64,000 nt of DNA, taken from contig NC_087095.1 of assembly GCF_963855985.1 (NCBI RefSeq), positions 7,388,001 to 7,452,000 on the forward strand, in the 5' to 3' direction. A model generated the notes under the pieces. It searched no databases, was not told the origin of the DNA, and worked only from the letters and a program-made list of their open reading frames with translations. The stretch is from Ostrinia nubilalis. Its lineage: Eukaryota > Arthropoda > Insecta > Lepidoptera > Crambidae. Each line of letters begins with the position of its first letter. The stretch's first letter is position 1. Below, in pieces: positions 40,259-52,138 of the stretch. Made by a program: the position numbers and the translations under genes.

Positions 40259-40464
40259 CAGTACCTCTAGTACGAAAAACTTTCGAGTTCGTTTCGTTGC
40301 GTATTCAAAGTGTCATCGAAAAATTTTGTATGAAAAATTAAACAGCGCCCCCTAGGGCGGCTATAATATAGGGGGCGCTGTTTAATTTTTCATACAAAAT
40401 TTTTCGATGACACTTTGAATACGCAACGAAACGAACTCGAAAGTTTTTCGTACTAGAGGTACTG
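40259..40464. repeat. Hairpin with perfect 95-bp arms
   Basis: The left arm (40259-40353, starting CAGTACCTCTAGTACG and ending AACAGCGCCCCCT) is the exact reverse complement of the right arm (40370-40464), with a 16-base loop. No coding frame. Perfect arms imply a very young MITE or a recently gene-converted palindrome. A transcript would form long dsRNA. Confidence 0.93.
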
Positions 40465-41707
40465 ATTGTTTTTATTTGTTTCTGACGGATTTTAGTCATC
40501 AAAATTATAATTGTACAATTTTTATACTTATAACTTGTCTTGTTCCCGAGGAGCAGCTGTCATCGGTTGTCATCTCGAAAATCTGCGGGTTGTCGCAGTA
40601 TGGAGCTAAATAATGTGGAATTTTATTAGGTGCTATGCTTTTTGAAATAAAAATGTCAAGTCTGATATTATTGACTGGTATATTACAAGAATTAACTAAA
40701 CTTAACAGATCCACAATTTCATTGTAACCAATGAGAAAACATTTTTCCGATAGCTTTCCCGATTTCAGAAAATTGACACTATTAAACCTATAATAAGTTA
40801 ATAACAATGATGAGCCTGTTAGAAAATCTTAAAATTTATTTATTTCAATTTGACAAGTAGGTAGTAAAAAAACTTATTTCCAAATGTTGGCGCCCAACGT
40901 GGTGCATACGTATTTTTAACTACCTATCAACTATGATTTTAAAAGTTAATAATTAGATAAGTATACATAGCATTTTGATTCCAAAAAGCTGTTTTCATGC
41001 TTCACAAAACATACTCATCCAATAAATAGATAAATACCCTCGATCTACTTCTGGCCCCTGCCCCTACCACAGAGAAGAGGAAAATAACAATGTGCCTCAA
41101 AAATACTATTATAAAACTCTTTAATTTCGTGTGTAAGTCTATGCGTTTAAAAATTGTTAATTATAATACTCGTATTATTATGACATTTAACGGCTAAATT
41201 AAAATTTCAGAATAACCAAATTAATAAAAATGATATCATCGCTCAGACAAGTTTACTATTTTATATCAACACATGATCATACTCTACGAGTGCCCTTGAA
41301 TATCAATGGAGAGTGGAAAACTACCCTTGCCTTCAAGTCAAACCAGCTAGAACAACTGCACAACAGATTCGACATTTTAATGCAATATAGTCCTTATTAC
41401 AAAGCCATAAGAAGTCAGTGTTAGCTTGATGTACATAGGGTCGATAAACCCTCAATGTTATTCCCGACGAATTCAATGAAAGTCGTCTGACTAACTTGTA
41501 CAGTCGAAAGCACATCTTACTATAAATTTTTCTTGCAAACTAGCTTTTATTTCAACTACATAAGATCCCCCAATGTTTACGTTGTGATGTGGTCGTCTGT
41601 GAAACTAGTAAGTTATAACCCGATTTCTTCGATAAGACCCTGAATAATCTAAACATTTAAAGAAGTGAAGGTCACATATTCATTCAGTCACTGATTAACA
41701 CGAAATC
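40465..41707. other. Unassigned stretch with a retroelement-like primer site
   Basis: Contains TGGCGCCCAACGTGG at 40888-40902, the form of a tRNA-Lys-type primer site in many LTR elements, but no LTR pair was found. A minus-strand frame at 40508-40807 (100 codons) and a plus-strand frame at 41230-41424 (64 codons, real ATG) have no recognised domain. Confidence 0.35.
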
Positions 41708-41720
41708 TTGTAAAGTTCTT

Positions 41721-43117
41721 CAGAGACTCTTTAACTCCGTCCTACTCCAGGGAACTACGCCAGAGGCATGGAACAGAAGCGTGGTGGTGCTCTTCTTCAA
41801 GAAAGGTGATAAGACCTTGCTGAAGAATTACAGACCCATCTCGCTTCTGAGTCATGTCTACAAACTGTTTTCGAGAGTCATCACGAACCGTCTCGCGCGT
41901 AGGTTCGATGACTTCCAGCCTCCCGAACAAGCCGGATTCCGAAAAGGTTATAGTACCATAGACCACATCCATACGCTGCGGCAGGTTATACAGAAGACTG
42001 AGGAGTATAACTTGCCACTATGCTTGGCGTTTGTGGACTATGAGAAGGCCTTCGATTCGATTGAGACTTGGGCAGTGTTACAATCTCTCCAGCGGTGCCG
42101 TATTGACTATCGGTATATCGAGGTGCTGAAGTGCTTGTACAAAAACGCCACCATGTCGGTCCGAGTACAGGAGCAGAGCACAAGGGCGATTCCACTGCAG
42201 CGAGGCGTTAGGCAGGGAGATGTTATATCTCCGAAACTGTTCACCGCTGCATTGGAAGACGCTTTCAAACTCCTGGAATGGAAAGGATTCGGCATAAACA
42301 TTAATGGCGAGTACATCACTCACCTTCGGTTTGCCGACGATATTGTGGTCATGGCAGAATCGTTGGAAGATCTTGGCACAATGCTCGAAGACCTTAATCG
42401 AGTTTCCCAACAGGTAGGCCTGAGGATGAACATGGACAAAACGAAGCTTATGTCGAATGTCCATGTTACGCCCTACCCAGTTTCAGTTGGGAGCTCAATT
42501 CTCGAGATTGTCGACAAGTATGTCTACCTCGGACAAACGATTCAGCTAGGTAGGTCCAATTTCGAGAAGGAGGTCAATCGTCGAATCCAACTCGGCTGGG
42601 CAGCGTTCGGGAAACTACGCAACATCTTTTCGTCCAAATTACCTCAATGCCTGAAGACTAGAGTGTATAACCAATGTGTGTTACCAGTGATAACTTATGG
42701 CTCGGAAACGTGGCCTCTCACTATAGGCCTTATACAGAAGCTCAAAGTTGCACAGCGTGCTATGGAGAGGGCTATGCTTGGTGTTTCTTTGCGAGATCGA
42801 ATCAGAAATGAGGAGATCCGTAAACGAACCAAAGTCGCTGACATAGCCCAACGGATTAGCAAACTGAAGTGGCAATGGGCAGGGCACATAGTACGCAGAA
42901 CTGACGGCCGATGGGGCAGAAAGGTTCTGGAATGGAGGCCGCGTACCGGAAAACGCAGCGTGGGACGTCCACCTACAAGGTGGACCGACGACATCGTAAA
43001 GGTAGCAGGGAAGCGCTGGACGCAGGCCGCTACCAATCGATCAACATGGAAAGCATTGAGGGAGGCCTATGTTCAGCAGTGGACGTCCTATGGCTGAAAT
43101 GATGATGATGATGATGA
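41721..43117 (+). mobile_element. 5'-truncated RTE-type LINE insertion
   Basis: The 13-bp direct repeat TTGTAAAGTTCTT flanks it at 41708-41720 and 43118-43130. The 5' end begins inside the reverse-transcriptase region and the 3' end is GGCTGAA followed by a (ATG)n tail, as is usual for RTE-clade LINEs. It is the best preserved of the RTE copies in the window and serves as reference for the others. Confidence 0.93.
41781..43097 (+). pseudogene. RTE LINE ORF2 C-terminal part (reverse transcriptase), 5' truncated
   Basis: 438 codons, open, ending at the natural stop. The frame is also open upstream as far as about 41711. Residues include the fingers/palm block KNYRPISLLSHVYKLF, QAGFRKGYSTIDHI, CLAFVDYEKAFDSIETW, RGVRQGDVISPKLF, the catalytic LRFADDIVV (FADD) and the C-terminal block RWTDDIVKVAGKRW. 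The endonuclease domain and the N-terminal part of the reverse transcriptase are absent, so it cannot move on its own, but the lack of stops shows a fairly recent insertion. Confidence 0.93.
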
Positions 43118-43130
43118 TTGTAAAGTTCTT

Positions 43131-46100
43131 GAACTATGAGGTTGAAATCTGTCTGGTAGGTTATGACAGCTGAAAAATAATGAAGAGCTGATTTAATATC
43201 GAAAGAAGGCGGTTTTTAAACATAACGGATTATGATTTTCTATTCTTTGTTTACTGAATAAATCTTTTTTCTTCGTGACAGTTTGTATGTGTATTTGAAA
43301 ACTTGCATTTCAAGTAAATAAAAAAAAAGTTGTAAAAATCACATGATATTGTACCCTTTTTTCCGAAATGAGTCTTTCATATCGCAGTACTTACATAAAA
43401 AGGTATGTTATCTATAAAAAGACTATCTCTTACTATGTACTTAGTACGGTTTATTTCCCACAAATCAGTCTTAGCTGCTTTCTGATTTCATAAACATCAG
43501 CGCTCAATTTTAGTAAAACATACGCAAACTTAGTTATTACCGCAATCTTGTAAATTAACTTGCCAACTTTTCCGTGAAAACACTTAGTAAGGGCCCAAAG
43601 GTCGGTTGACGAATATGCGAGCTGGAGTCTTCGGCGAACCCTGCGCGGCGATCCGACCCTAAGTACCTGAAAAGGTGCCAATAAACAAACGAAGCCTAAA
43701 GACCAGACTGCCATCTCAAGCCAATCCAAATCAAACCTTATCGTCTACAAGCAAAAGTTTATTTTGGCTTACGGGATTAAACAAATACGCCGCCCAAAGT
43801 TTGACTCGGTTAGAACTTCTCCAAGAAACAACGGGTTTTCCTCTATGGGGTCACCCTGGGGAGTGGGGCGGGATCCCATCTAAATCTCCCGAACGAGGGA
43901 TTCTGAAGCGAATTACCGAAAAGATGTTTCGGTACAAACTTCTTGATATTTTCCGGGGTATTAATGTGCGCAATGTGAAACAATTTGTATTGTTGACATT
44001 TTGGCATCCCAACTTCTTAATAAAATACAGTTACAGGTGCATGGGATTTTGTATCTTTATGAATACCTTCCTTACGTAATATACCTACTGAAATCGTTTA
44101 TTGAAAAAAGTATACAATGCTTTTATCCAAGTGCATCCAAGTGCAGATTGATTGCAAGCTATTAAGCTGTTCCATAGTGTGAGCTGCTATAGAACTTATG
44201 AAGTTTGACATTTCATAATAAAAGTTTGACACGCACGATATGATAGCAAACCAGAGTGTATAGCTTTGTTCGCGATGTGGCAGGCAGTCGTTTTAAAAAA
44301 ATATTTCCATTTAATAATACACAAAATCACACGAAAATGGTATAAATCTTTGCCGAATGTCTCTACTTTATGTAAGTTACGAACTTTTACCTAATACTTA
44401 CCTAATTTTTCAATTGGTTTTCCATACCAATATTCAATTTTACAACAGAAAATACTCATTTCTCCTTACCCATACTCATTCGTTACCTAAACCGATCCTT
44501 GAATGTCGATGTGTCCACAAATCGTCCTATTATTTTACGTTTTGCCGCCCTTTTTTCGCGCCAAACTTTTTCAATATGGCGGCCAGCGAGAGCCACGCGC
44601 TGCCACCATTAACCACCGAGACACTTCACCGTTGCTATAAACTCACAAATCATGAAATGTGCCATCGGTATCATCTCACTCCATTTTCAGCTTAATGTCA
44701 ATAACACAAGACCCATTATCAAAGCGCGACTAGACCGGCAATCGTCGGGAACAAAATGTTCCACCAAACAAATTATTTTGAACCTTGAAACCACAACGAG
44801 GAAAACTTATTTTCAATTAATCCTCTCGGAAAATCGTGAAACGAACAAAGAGAGCGAGAAACGAGGCCAACATTCGTTAATAATGTAATGTATATTTATT
44901 CGTCTACATTATTTCGCTGTTCGGTGTCGGCATACACATCTACAAGGATCACTTTTATTAATTTTTTTATTGCTTACTTAAAAATTACACTTTTTATAAT
45001 TGATTCATTAAATATTGGCAACTTATTTAAATTTTAAAATTAGTAAAATGTTTAAATTTTGACTCATTTTGTTATTATTATTTGGAAATGAAGTTCCACA
45101 ACGACAAATTAATCTACATCATAAAAGTTTACCGCGCTTTTTCAACCGCCGAAAACTGATAGACTCCGCGCGTGTTTGTTTAAGAGCCCGGCAGAGCGGC
45201 TGCGACTGTACGTGAACTTTGCGGGACAATTTATAATTTTTTTTCGGAAGAACATAAACATAAATGGCTACTTACCTACATTGTTTTTTGTCGTAAATAC
45301 TTACTTGAAATCTGTTTTTCTGTGCGGCCTAATTTATATGGCATCGGGCGTTCCGCATCTAATCAATACACGGGCTTGGCGCGGCGGGCGCTGCGAGCGC
45401 TCGGCAGCTCTCGGAACCACTCGGCGATCCTCGGGGGGTGAGAGAGACGCCCGTCGACATTGGTGTGTTCTCGCTTCAATCGTAATTCCATTTTCCGCCC
45501 GCCTTGGCAAATTGAAATGTCGTAACTCTTGGGGGAATATCGGCTTTCTGCCCAAGAAAAATATTCTGCTAAGGCATTGTAACGACGCTCCTGATATTAT
45601 GGAATATTTCCAGTCCATCATAGATCGGGGTGCGTCCCCTAAAATAGCTGTAATCGTGAATCTGCTCGCCACTTGCGCGCTTGGAGGAGCTTTTCTCCGT
45701 CACTTTATACGTCGCATCGTATTTAATGCCTTTATTTTTGTTACAATTGAGTGCCCAATTGGATATTTGTTACGATGAGGATGTACTAAAACTTGAGGAT
45801 GTTCTTCTTTGCGATGTAACGTCATGAATACATTGTATACATAGATGAAAGAATCCGCGCATGTTTGCGGTAGGTCAGGAAAGTTTAAGTTTCAGGGGTT
45901 GCCGTTATGAATCATTGTATACTGTGTGTAGTCTCTACTGTATATTCTTTTGTTCGCTCTACCTATTTGTTTTTGTTAGTCTGTCTAAATCGTTCTTATG
46001 CTATTATTTCCAAATGTCTGGAACATCTTACGTATCTTTTTTGGTTTTCTATAGCTATTTTCTATTTTTCTTATTGTTACAAAACAAACAAGAGGCTAAA

Positions 46101-48634
46101 CCTCCAAAGCTCTTGTCTTATTTATCACGAAACTATTCGCCCAAAATAACATCCGAAATACCTAAACCACAGTACCTTTTACATAAGAAGTAAATACGAG
46201 AAACAGAAAAAAATGGGCAGCCTTAAGGAGGTACAAGCAATTCCGACGGTTATATTAGTGGAAGGCCCAGTAGGTCAGATAAATTGAACCCTTCGTGGCG
46301 TTGTGTTCACACGTAAATAACATGTAGAGTTCAGGGGGTGGGGTGTACCCAAACCCCATCTTGCGGTACAACCTAAAACGTCCACGGCTACAGCCGAAGC
46401 AGACGGATTGACAACCCTATTCACCCGATTTAAGGTCGACGCCAACTGCGTCTTGTAACAAAGTCAATATGGTCTAACGTAGCAACTACGCAACAGTTAA
46501 TTTTCAAAGTCCGAACCGGTTTTCTGCGCGATTCGAATCCCTAATGAATGGGAATAAGGGGCAATGCTTTTCCCGAATCGGAAAAGACAGGTGGACCATG
46601 AGAATGAGTTTCGTCGAACACGCAACAGGAGTAAACTTTTGTCACGGTTTGTTAATCTTGGATTTTTATAGTTTTTGTTGATTTTTGACTGATGCTTTTA
46701 TATTTTGATTAAATTGGCTTTCATGGTTGCAAGAAATTACTCAATTCACTTAATTGTTGTTTACTATCTGTAGCTGAGTAAACACATCAAGTTCTGAAAA
46801 ACTGAAGAATATTCCAAAATTACTTTAGGCCTTCTGAAAATCCAATCTTTTTGCGAGCCCCGAGGGATTTTTGATTTGACGCTCTTATTTATTGTAGGCG
46901 TCACTTTTCGCAGAGGATTAAAATATAAACTTTTTCGTAGATATCTGTGTTATTTTCATTTGATACGTACTATGAACAAAATGCGCGTGCGCTTCTTCAC
47001 CATACCTTTTTACCAATAAAGCTTTTCAAAAGATTTCTGAAGGAAAACTGCGAAACCAAAGGATGAATTTTAACTGACAGATAACTTCAAAAGTTATCAG
47101 AGATTTTATCAGCAAGTGGTGGATTAGAATAAGCCTCGTAAATATAAAATGAAAACAGACACAGTCGTGCCTCTGACAGAAGGCTTATTTACACAAATAT
47201 TGGAAGCAACTAATCAGATGCTTGAATTGGTGTTTCGTTTTGAGTGTCGTTTCATAATTTCATATTAAAAACATTTTCCACTCAACCTTGAATTATTACA
47301 AACAAATTACTGGTGGTTGAGTATAAATTATAAAGTTTATCTCTGCGAATCTGTGCCGTTGCTTGTTCTTGACTCTCGTTCCGAGAAAATTTTTAATGAG
47401 CTTCGGAGAAAATTGTCTTTGGAAATTTTTGTCTATTTCCAGAATTCAGCGATTTCACGTGTAACTTTATTTTTTGGGATCGTCGCATTTCTTGGAAGAT
47501 GTGAGTCTGAAGGGTCGGGGAGGGGTTGGGCGGCGTGGGATGAAAAGGGTGCGCGAGTTTTGCATTAATAATGTCGGCATCGGCCTTCCTTCCGATTAAT
47601 TTGATTAGTTAACTTGTGTTTAGGATAATCGACGGCTATTAATACGTATATTTTGCACAGTAGGTAAGGTCGATTTAAATATCGAAAATTTTAACCAGAT
47701 TTAACGATAAATTGACAATTGAATTTTAGCCAGACAGCACTTGGCAAGCGAAATTATTTTGGCAAAGCTTAAAAAGGTATTATGTCATGTCCTTCCCATG
47801 GAAGTGAAGGTAGAATAATACACAGCTAGCAAATCATAACCTTAGAACTGGGTCAGAAGTGCCATTTTAATCGTGCAGTATTTTTGATTAGTTCATTTCT
47901 TAGAAGTGCAGTAACGTAATCACTCGTGGCTGTCGCTATAGAAAGAGGGTATAACGCGCGGTTTCCCGTAGACTCCTGTATACTGTAAGTATATACAGTT
48001 GTACATGTATAGAACATACTGATAACTGATAGCAGGTGGACACCCTTATGCAACGATGCACAACTCGCAGCGCAAAGGTCAAAAGGTCGCCTGAAAGGTC
48101 GCCCAACGAACAAAGAACATAACATACCTACGTCTGTTTGATCAACATTGTTTTGTGTAGGTAGATCGCAGACACCGATAGATGTCGTTTAATAATTAGG
48201 ATCGACGTCCGTTATTAATAGGGGTCGCTGTTACGGAGAGGTCGGAGCGATGAGCGATGCGAGATGTGATGTTAATAATCGAGTAAATTACTTAATCGAT
48301 GCGATTAAAGCTGAATTGTGTTTTCGTCAATTCATTTCTGTCCTATCCTGAAAGTCACTGAAGTTCGCAATTTAAGCATAGGACTCACCCCTTAACTTTG
48401 AATAAATCACTAGTTTACAAAAAAAATGTTTTTCTTTTACCCAAAGATAGTTCATATTGGATGTGTTTTCTACCAGCCCCCTTATTACAAAAATATATGT
48501 CTCATATTTTTATCACGTCAAGTTTTTGAGATATCCACATTAACCTAAGTAAGCTGACTTGTTAGCCGTGTCGGAGTTTCTACTTTATTTTAATGGCGTT
48601 TAAGTATTATTTTAACATTTTCACTTGTTATAAA
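43131..48634. other. Long unassigned stretch
   Basis: No gene can be supported. 45100-45440 is GC- and CpG-richer (GGCGCGGCGGGCGCTGCGAG) and could be a promoter or first exon; the 200-codon frame across it (45176-45778) has no start ATG until well inside and no domain. 46200-46620 is also GC-richer and looks unlike the neighbouring AT-rich DNA. No paired repeats were found. Confidence 0.3.
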
Positions 48635-49370
48635 ATGTCACCAAGGCAGTGTAAATTAAGCCCAAATAACTTTTGCTAAGTTTGTGGTCAAATTATATTG
48701 TCAAAAAAGAAGAGATCAAGCACTAAGGCCGTAAAACGGGCCTATTTCTATTACTTTCTAATCTCGGTAACAAACCTGATAAAAAATGGGTTCCTGGTGT
48801 TGTGTGCGAAAATTTGAGAAGTATATTATTGCACTACTAAGCAGGAAAAAGAAAACATATACGATTCGGCACCCCAATGCTATGGAGAGAACCAACAAAT
48901 CACACTAATGACTGTTACTTCTGCCTCACTGAAACTACAGGTTTTAACAACAAAAACCAAAAACCTGATGTTGCATCAGTCGCAAAACCTATGCTGCAAT
49001 CTGAAGGAGTTCTTTATCCGTCATTACCCAGCAATTCCAGTAAGGGAAAGATGCTTGGTATTCATTTAAAGCAGTAGTGAAAAGTTTCTTAGGAAACTAT
49101 AAAATCTGAGAATTATGCAGAAATTGTTTCCAAATTATTGAGGAATTACAAAATAATGGGTGTGAATAAGTCGCTAAAAATTCATTTTGTACATTCTCAC
49201 CTGGATTTTTTTCCTGAGAACCTGGGAAGCGTGAGTGTTGAGCATGGCGAAAGTTTTCACCAGGATTTGAAGGTTTTTGAGGAAAGATACTAAGGAATTG
49301 GGTATAAAAATATTATGTTAGCGGATTGCTGCTGGTCTATAATAAGGGAAACTGATACTAATTAGTATAA
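48635..49370 (+). pseudogene. Decayed copy of a widespread arthropod repeat protein (WREPxNHxxDCYFC family)
   Basis: In shifting frames one reads CKLSPNNF, KKWVPGVVCENLRS, FGTPMLWREPTNHTNDCYFC (about 48865), SEGVLYPSLPSNSS, then VHSHLDFFPENLGSVSVEHG with SFHQDLKVFEERY (about 49190-49290) and MLADCCWSIIRETD. This order is the hallmark of an unnamed protein family repeated many times in arthropod genomes and probably carried by a mobile element. Several stops and frameshifts break it. I cannot name its function. Confidence 0.75.
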
Positions 49371-50552
49371 AAGAAGGAGTAACACGACTCATTTTTGGTT
49401 GTTTTTAGAGATAAATGTATAAAAATGATAAAAATTAATATAATCAATATTTACAAAATTTGACGTCCTAAATTTTTTCTAAGTTCAGTTTTTAAGTAAG
49501 GGTTAATAACTCTAACGATACATATCAGTTTCATCTCTGGGTAAAAAACCTTGTAAACTAGTGTAATCAGCTTCTGGGAAATAATAGCAAGAATAGCATT
49601 GAAACGTGCTAGAAACATAAAAAAACAGCTCAATTCTAATATGTCATTGGTAATTTCACCATTTCAGGCAATGGCAGACCACTGCTGCAGCCAAGTAAAC
49701 TCTATTTTTACCAGCCATTGCCAGCTTTCTTCTTACTTCAATACCTAATTGATAAAATATATTTACCTACAAACATTACATTTTTTTACCAAAAATGTTG
49801 TCAACACACCACTTTTTTGGCAGTTGGGTAGAAATTGCGTTTTCCTTTTATCATTAGTCCGCGTCTGCTACTATCTTGAACCACAACAAAGTTTGGGATT
49901 GCAACTCTATGGACATAAATAGTTAAGTCGCAAATTATGTTCACACGAAAGCGTAGGGATACAATACCATTAATTTATTAATTAAACTGTTACAAAATAG
50001 AATTTCTATAAAAGTCGATTCAGTAAATTTGCATTCAGAACTTTGTTCTTTCAATTCTCTCGAAATCTTTAAGTCTGTGGGCAATTAATTATTCGAAAAC
50101 AAGATTTGACTGTTGAAAAAAAGAATTAATTAACGTTCAGCGATGGGAGATAATAAACTTGCATTAAGCGATACTTTGGGAAAATTCGGGCGTCGGGGGG
50201 TGGGGGGTAGGGCGGGGGTGCCTTAACCTTTCCTTAACTTTACAAGTGAGATTGAGGAGGTAAGTATATAGAGCAAGTTTAATTAAGACGCCTGCCTGTT
50301 TGTTAGCGTGCATTGTTTATGAGCACGAATAATCCGGTGCAAATGAGAGTTCGGTTACGGGATTAGATTAAAGAGGGCCTGCGGTGTCACATGGTAGTAT
50401 GACAGACGTGTGAACTGCCTGTAAACACTTTTATGGTTAGTTAGTTTTATATTCCAATGAGCTTGCAGGATGTTATTGTAATCAAATTAAATTGGTAAAT
50501 AAAGTGTACTTAAGTATTTTAACTGTTAAAGCTAAATTAAACTTTTACAAAC
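49371..50552. other. Noncoding stretch with a G-rich tract
   Basis: AT-rich except 50195-50219, where runs of 6, 6, 3 and 5 G separated by one or two bases fit the G-quadruplex pattern. Confidence 0.5.
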
Positions 50553-50657
50553 TAAAGCTGGGTTGCACCATCTTACTTTAACTGTCAAACTCCATACAAA
50601 AAAAATCAGATTGTGGTTATTGTTATGGTTAAAGTTAGGTGGAGCAACTCAGGCTTA
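50553..50657. mobile_element. MITE of the ACCTAACTTTAAC family, diverged copy
   Basis: Inverted ends TAAAGCTGGGTTGCACC and the reverse complement TAAGCCTGAGTTGCTCC, with CTTACTTTAACTG and GTTAAAGTTAGG just inside. Same layout as 55876-55987 but shorter. Confidence 0.68.
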
Positions 50658-50704
50658 GATAGCTAAATTAAAATTACACATTCCTAACTTAAAACTCATA
50701 TATA

Positions 50705-52136
50705 GGCCAGTAGAATTAGATTTTTAATCGGAAATAATTCCTACAAAAGATGTTATTGCTTTAATAGCTTCATTGGTTGCCCATTAAGACTCTCCTAGGT
50801 TTTCGACTTCGACGGAGTTGTGCTTAAGTGGTGGGGGCCCCCGGAAGGGGCGCTTTTTCGGTTTTCCGGTTATACCGCGTAAAGGACTTACCCTATCGAA
50901 AAGTGGTCTTCCTGACGGTTGAAGGGCATTTAATCCTGCATTAAATAAGACCAAATTCATATGTTTTGGACAAACCGTTCTCGTGCAAATGTTCGGCAAA
51001 GTAGAAAATATGTGTATAATTAATGACCCTCTCCACGTCCAATAGCTCGTCACCCGTAGGCTCCCAAGCCTTGTAAAGGGTCGCCTTAACCAGCGTATCC
51101 CTGTCAAGGTTCACGAGTTGGATTCGCTTATCCTTGTTCGTCCCAGCCGTTCCTTAACAGCGGTTGCTGCACCTCTTCCTGGCACTCTCCTGAACGACTC
51201 TGTGTTACCTAATGTGGCTGCCCCTCTTCCTTGTACCCTCCTGTACGATTGCATTGCTTAGCCATATGCCTGGGCCAAGGTTCGACGCCACAAAATCAAC
51301 TTCGTACGCGTGAAAATAGTTTAAATACTATTTTCCGTGCTTGCAACATTTTTCTTTACTGCTTCGCCTCTATTAGTCGTGGAGTGATTGTATATATCCT
51401 ATAGCTTTCCTTAATTTATAAGCTATTCACCACAAAAATAATTATTTCAATCAAACTAGTAATTCTTGAGATTAGCGCGTTCAAACAAACAAACAAAAAA
51501 CTCTTCAACGTTTTAATATGAACTTGTTGTTGTTGATTTTTGGCGTTGAACCTTAGACCAGGCATACGGCTACGCAACGTAGTCGTGCAGGAGGATACAA
51601 GGAAGAGAGGTAGCCACAGTAGGTAACACAGAGTCGTTCAGGTGAGTGCCAGGAAGAGGTGCAGCAACCGCAGTTAAGGAACGGCTGGGACGAACAAGGA
51701 TAGGCGCATCCAGCTCGTAAGCCTTGATAGGGTTACACTGGTTGAGGCGCTCCTTTTCAAGACTTGGAAGCCTACGGGTAACGAGCCATTGGACGTGGAG
51801 AGGGTCATTAATTATACACATATTTTCTACTTTGCCGAACATTTGCACGAGAACGGTTTGTTCAAAACATATGAATTTGGTCTTATTTAATGCAGGATTA
51901 AATGCCCTTCAACCGTCAGGAAGACCACTTTTCGATAGGGTAAGTCCTTTACGCGGTATAACCGGAAAACCGAAAAAGCGCCCCTTTCGGGGGCCCCCAC
52001 CACTTAAGCACAACTCCGTCGAAGTCGAAAACCTAGGAGAGTCTTCATGGACAACTAATGAAGCCATTAAAGCACTAAAATCTTTAGCAGGAATTATTTC
52101 CGATTTAATTCATTTTTGTGTTTAATTCTACTGGCC
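50705..52136. mobile_element. 1.4-kb foldback element (about 590-bp inverted arms)
   Basis: The left arm (about 50705-51298) and right arm (about 51543-52136) are inverted copies with scattered mismatches, from the outer ends GGCCAGTAGAATTA / TAATTCTACTGGCC to the inner GGCGTCGAACCTTGG-type ends. TA flanks both sides. The loop (51299-51542) holds a retroposon-like piece with TTAGCGCGTTCAAACAAACA. Each arm carries the same open frames (107 and 133 codons from the track-length frame), which are mirror copies and not two genes. No transposase is recognised. Confidence 0.85.
51299..51500 (+). repeat. Retroposon 3' piece in the foldback loop
   Basis: CTTCGTACGCGTG at the start and GAGATTAGCGCGTTCAAACA near the end are phrases of common lepidopteran short retroposons. 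It interrupts the loop between the foldback arms. Confidence 0.55.
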
Positions 52137-52138
52137 TA

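Noticed and set aside
43675..44079. 134-codon plus-strand frame, and a minus-strand frame at 43451-43729
   Set aside because: No ATG at the start, no recognised motif, no supporting splice sites.
45176..45778. 200-codon plus-strand frame in a GC-rich patch
   Set aside because: No initial ATG, no domain, Arg-rich part is due to CpG-rich DNA. Kept only as a compositional note.
50784..51107. 107-codon minus-strand frame matching a plus-strand frame at 51724-52125, possible gene pair
   Set aside because: They are the same sequence in the two arms of the foldback element.
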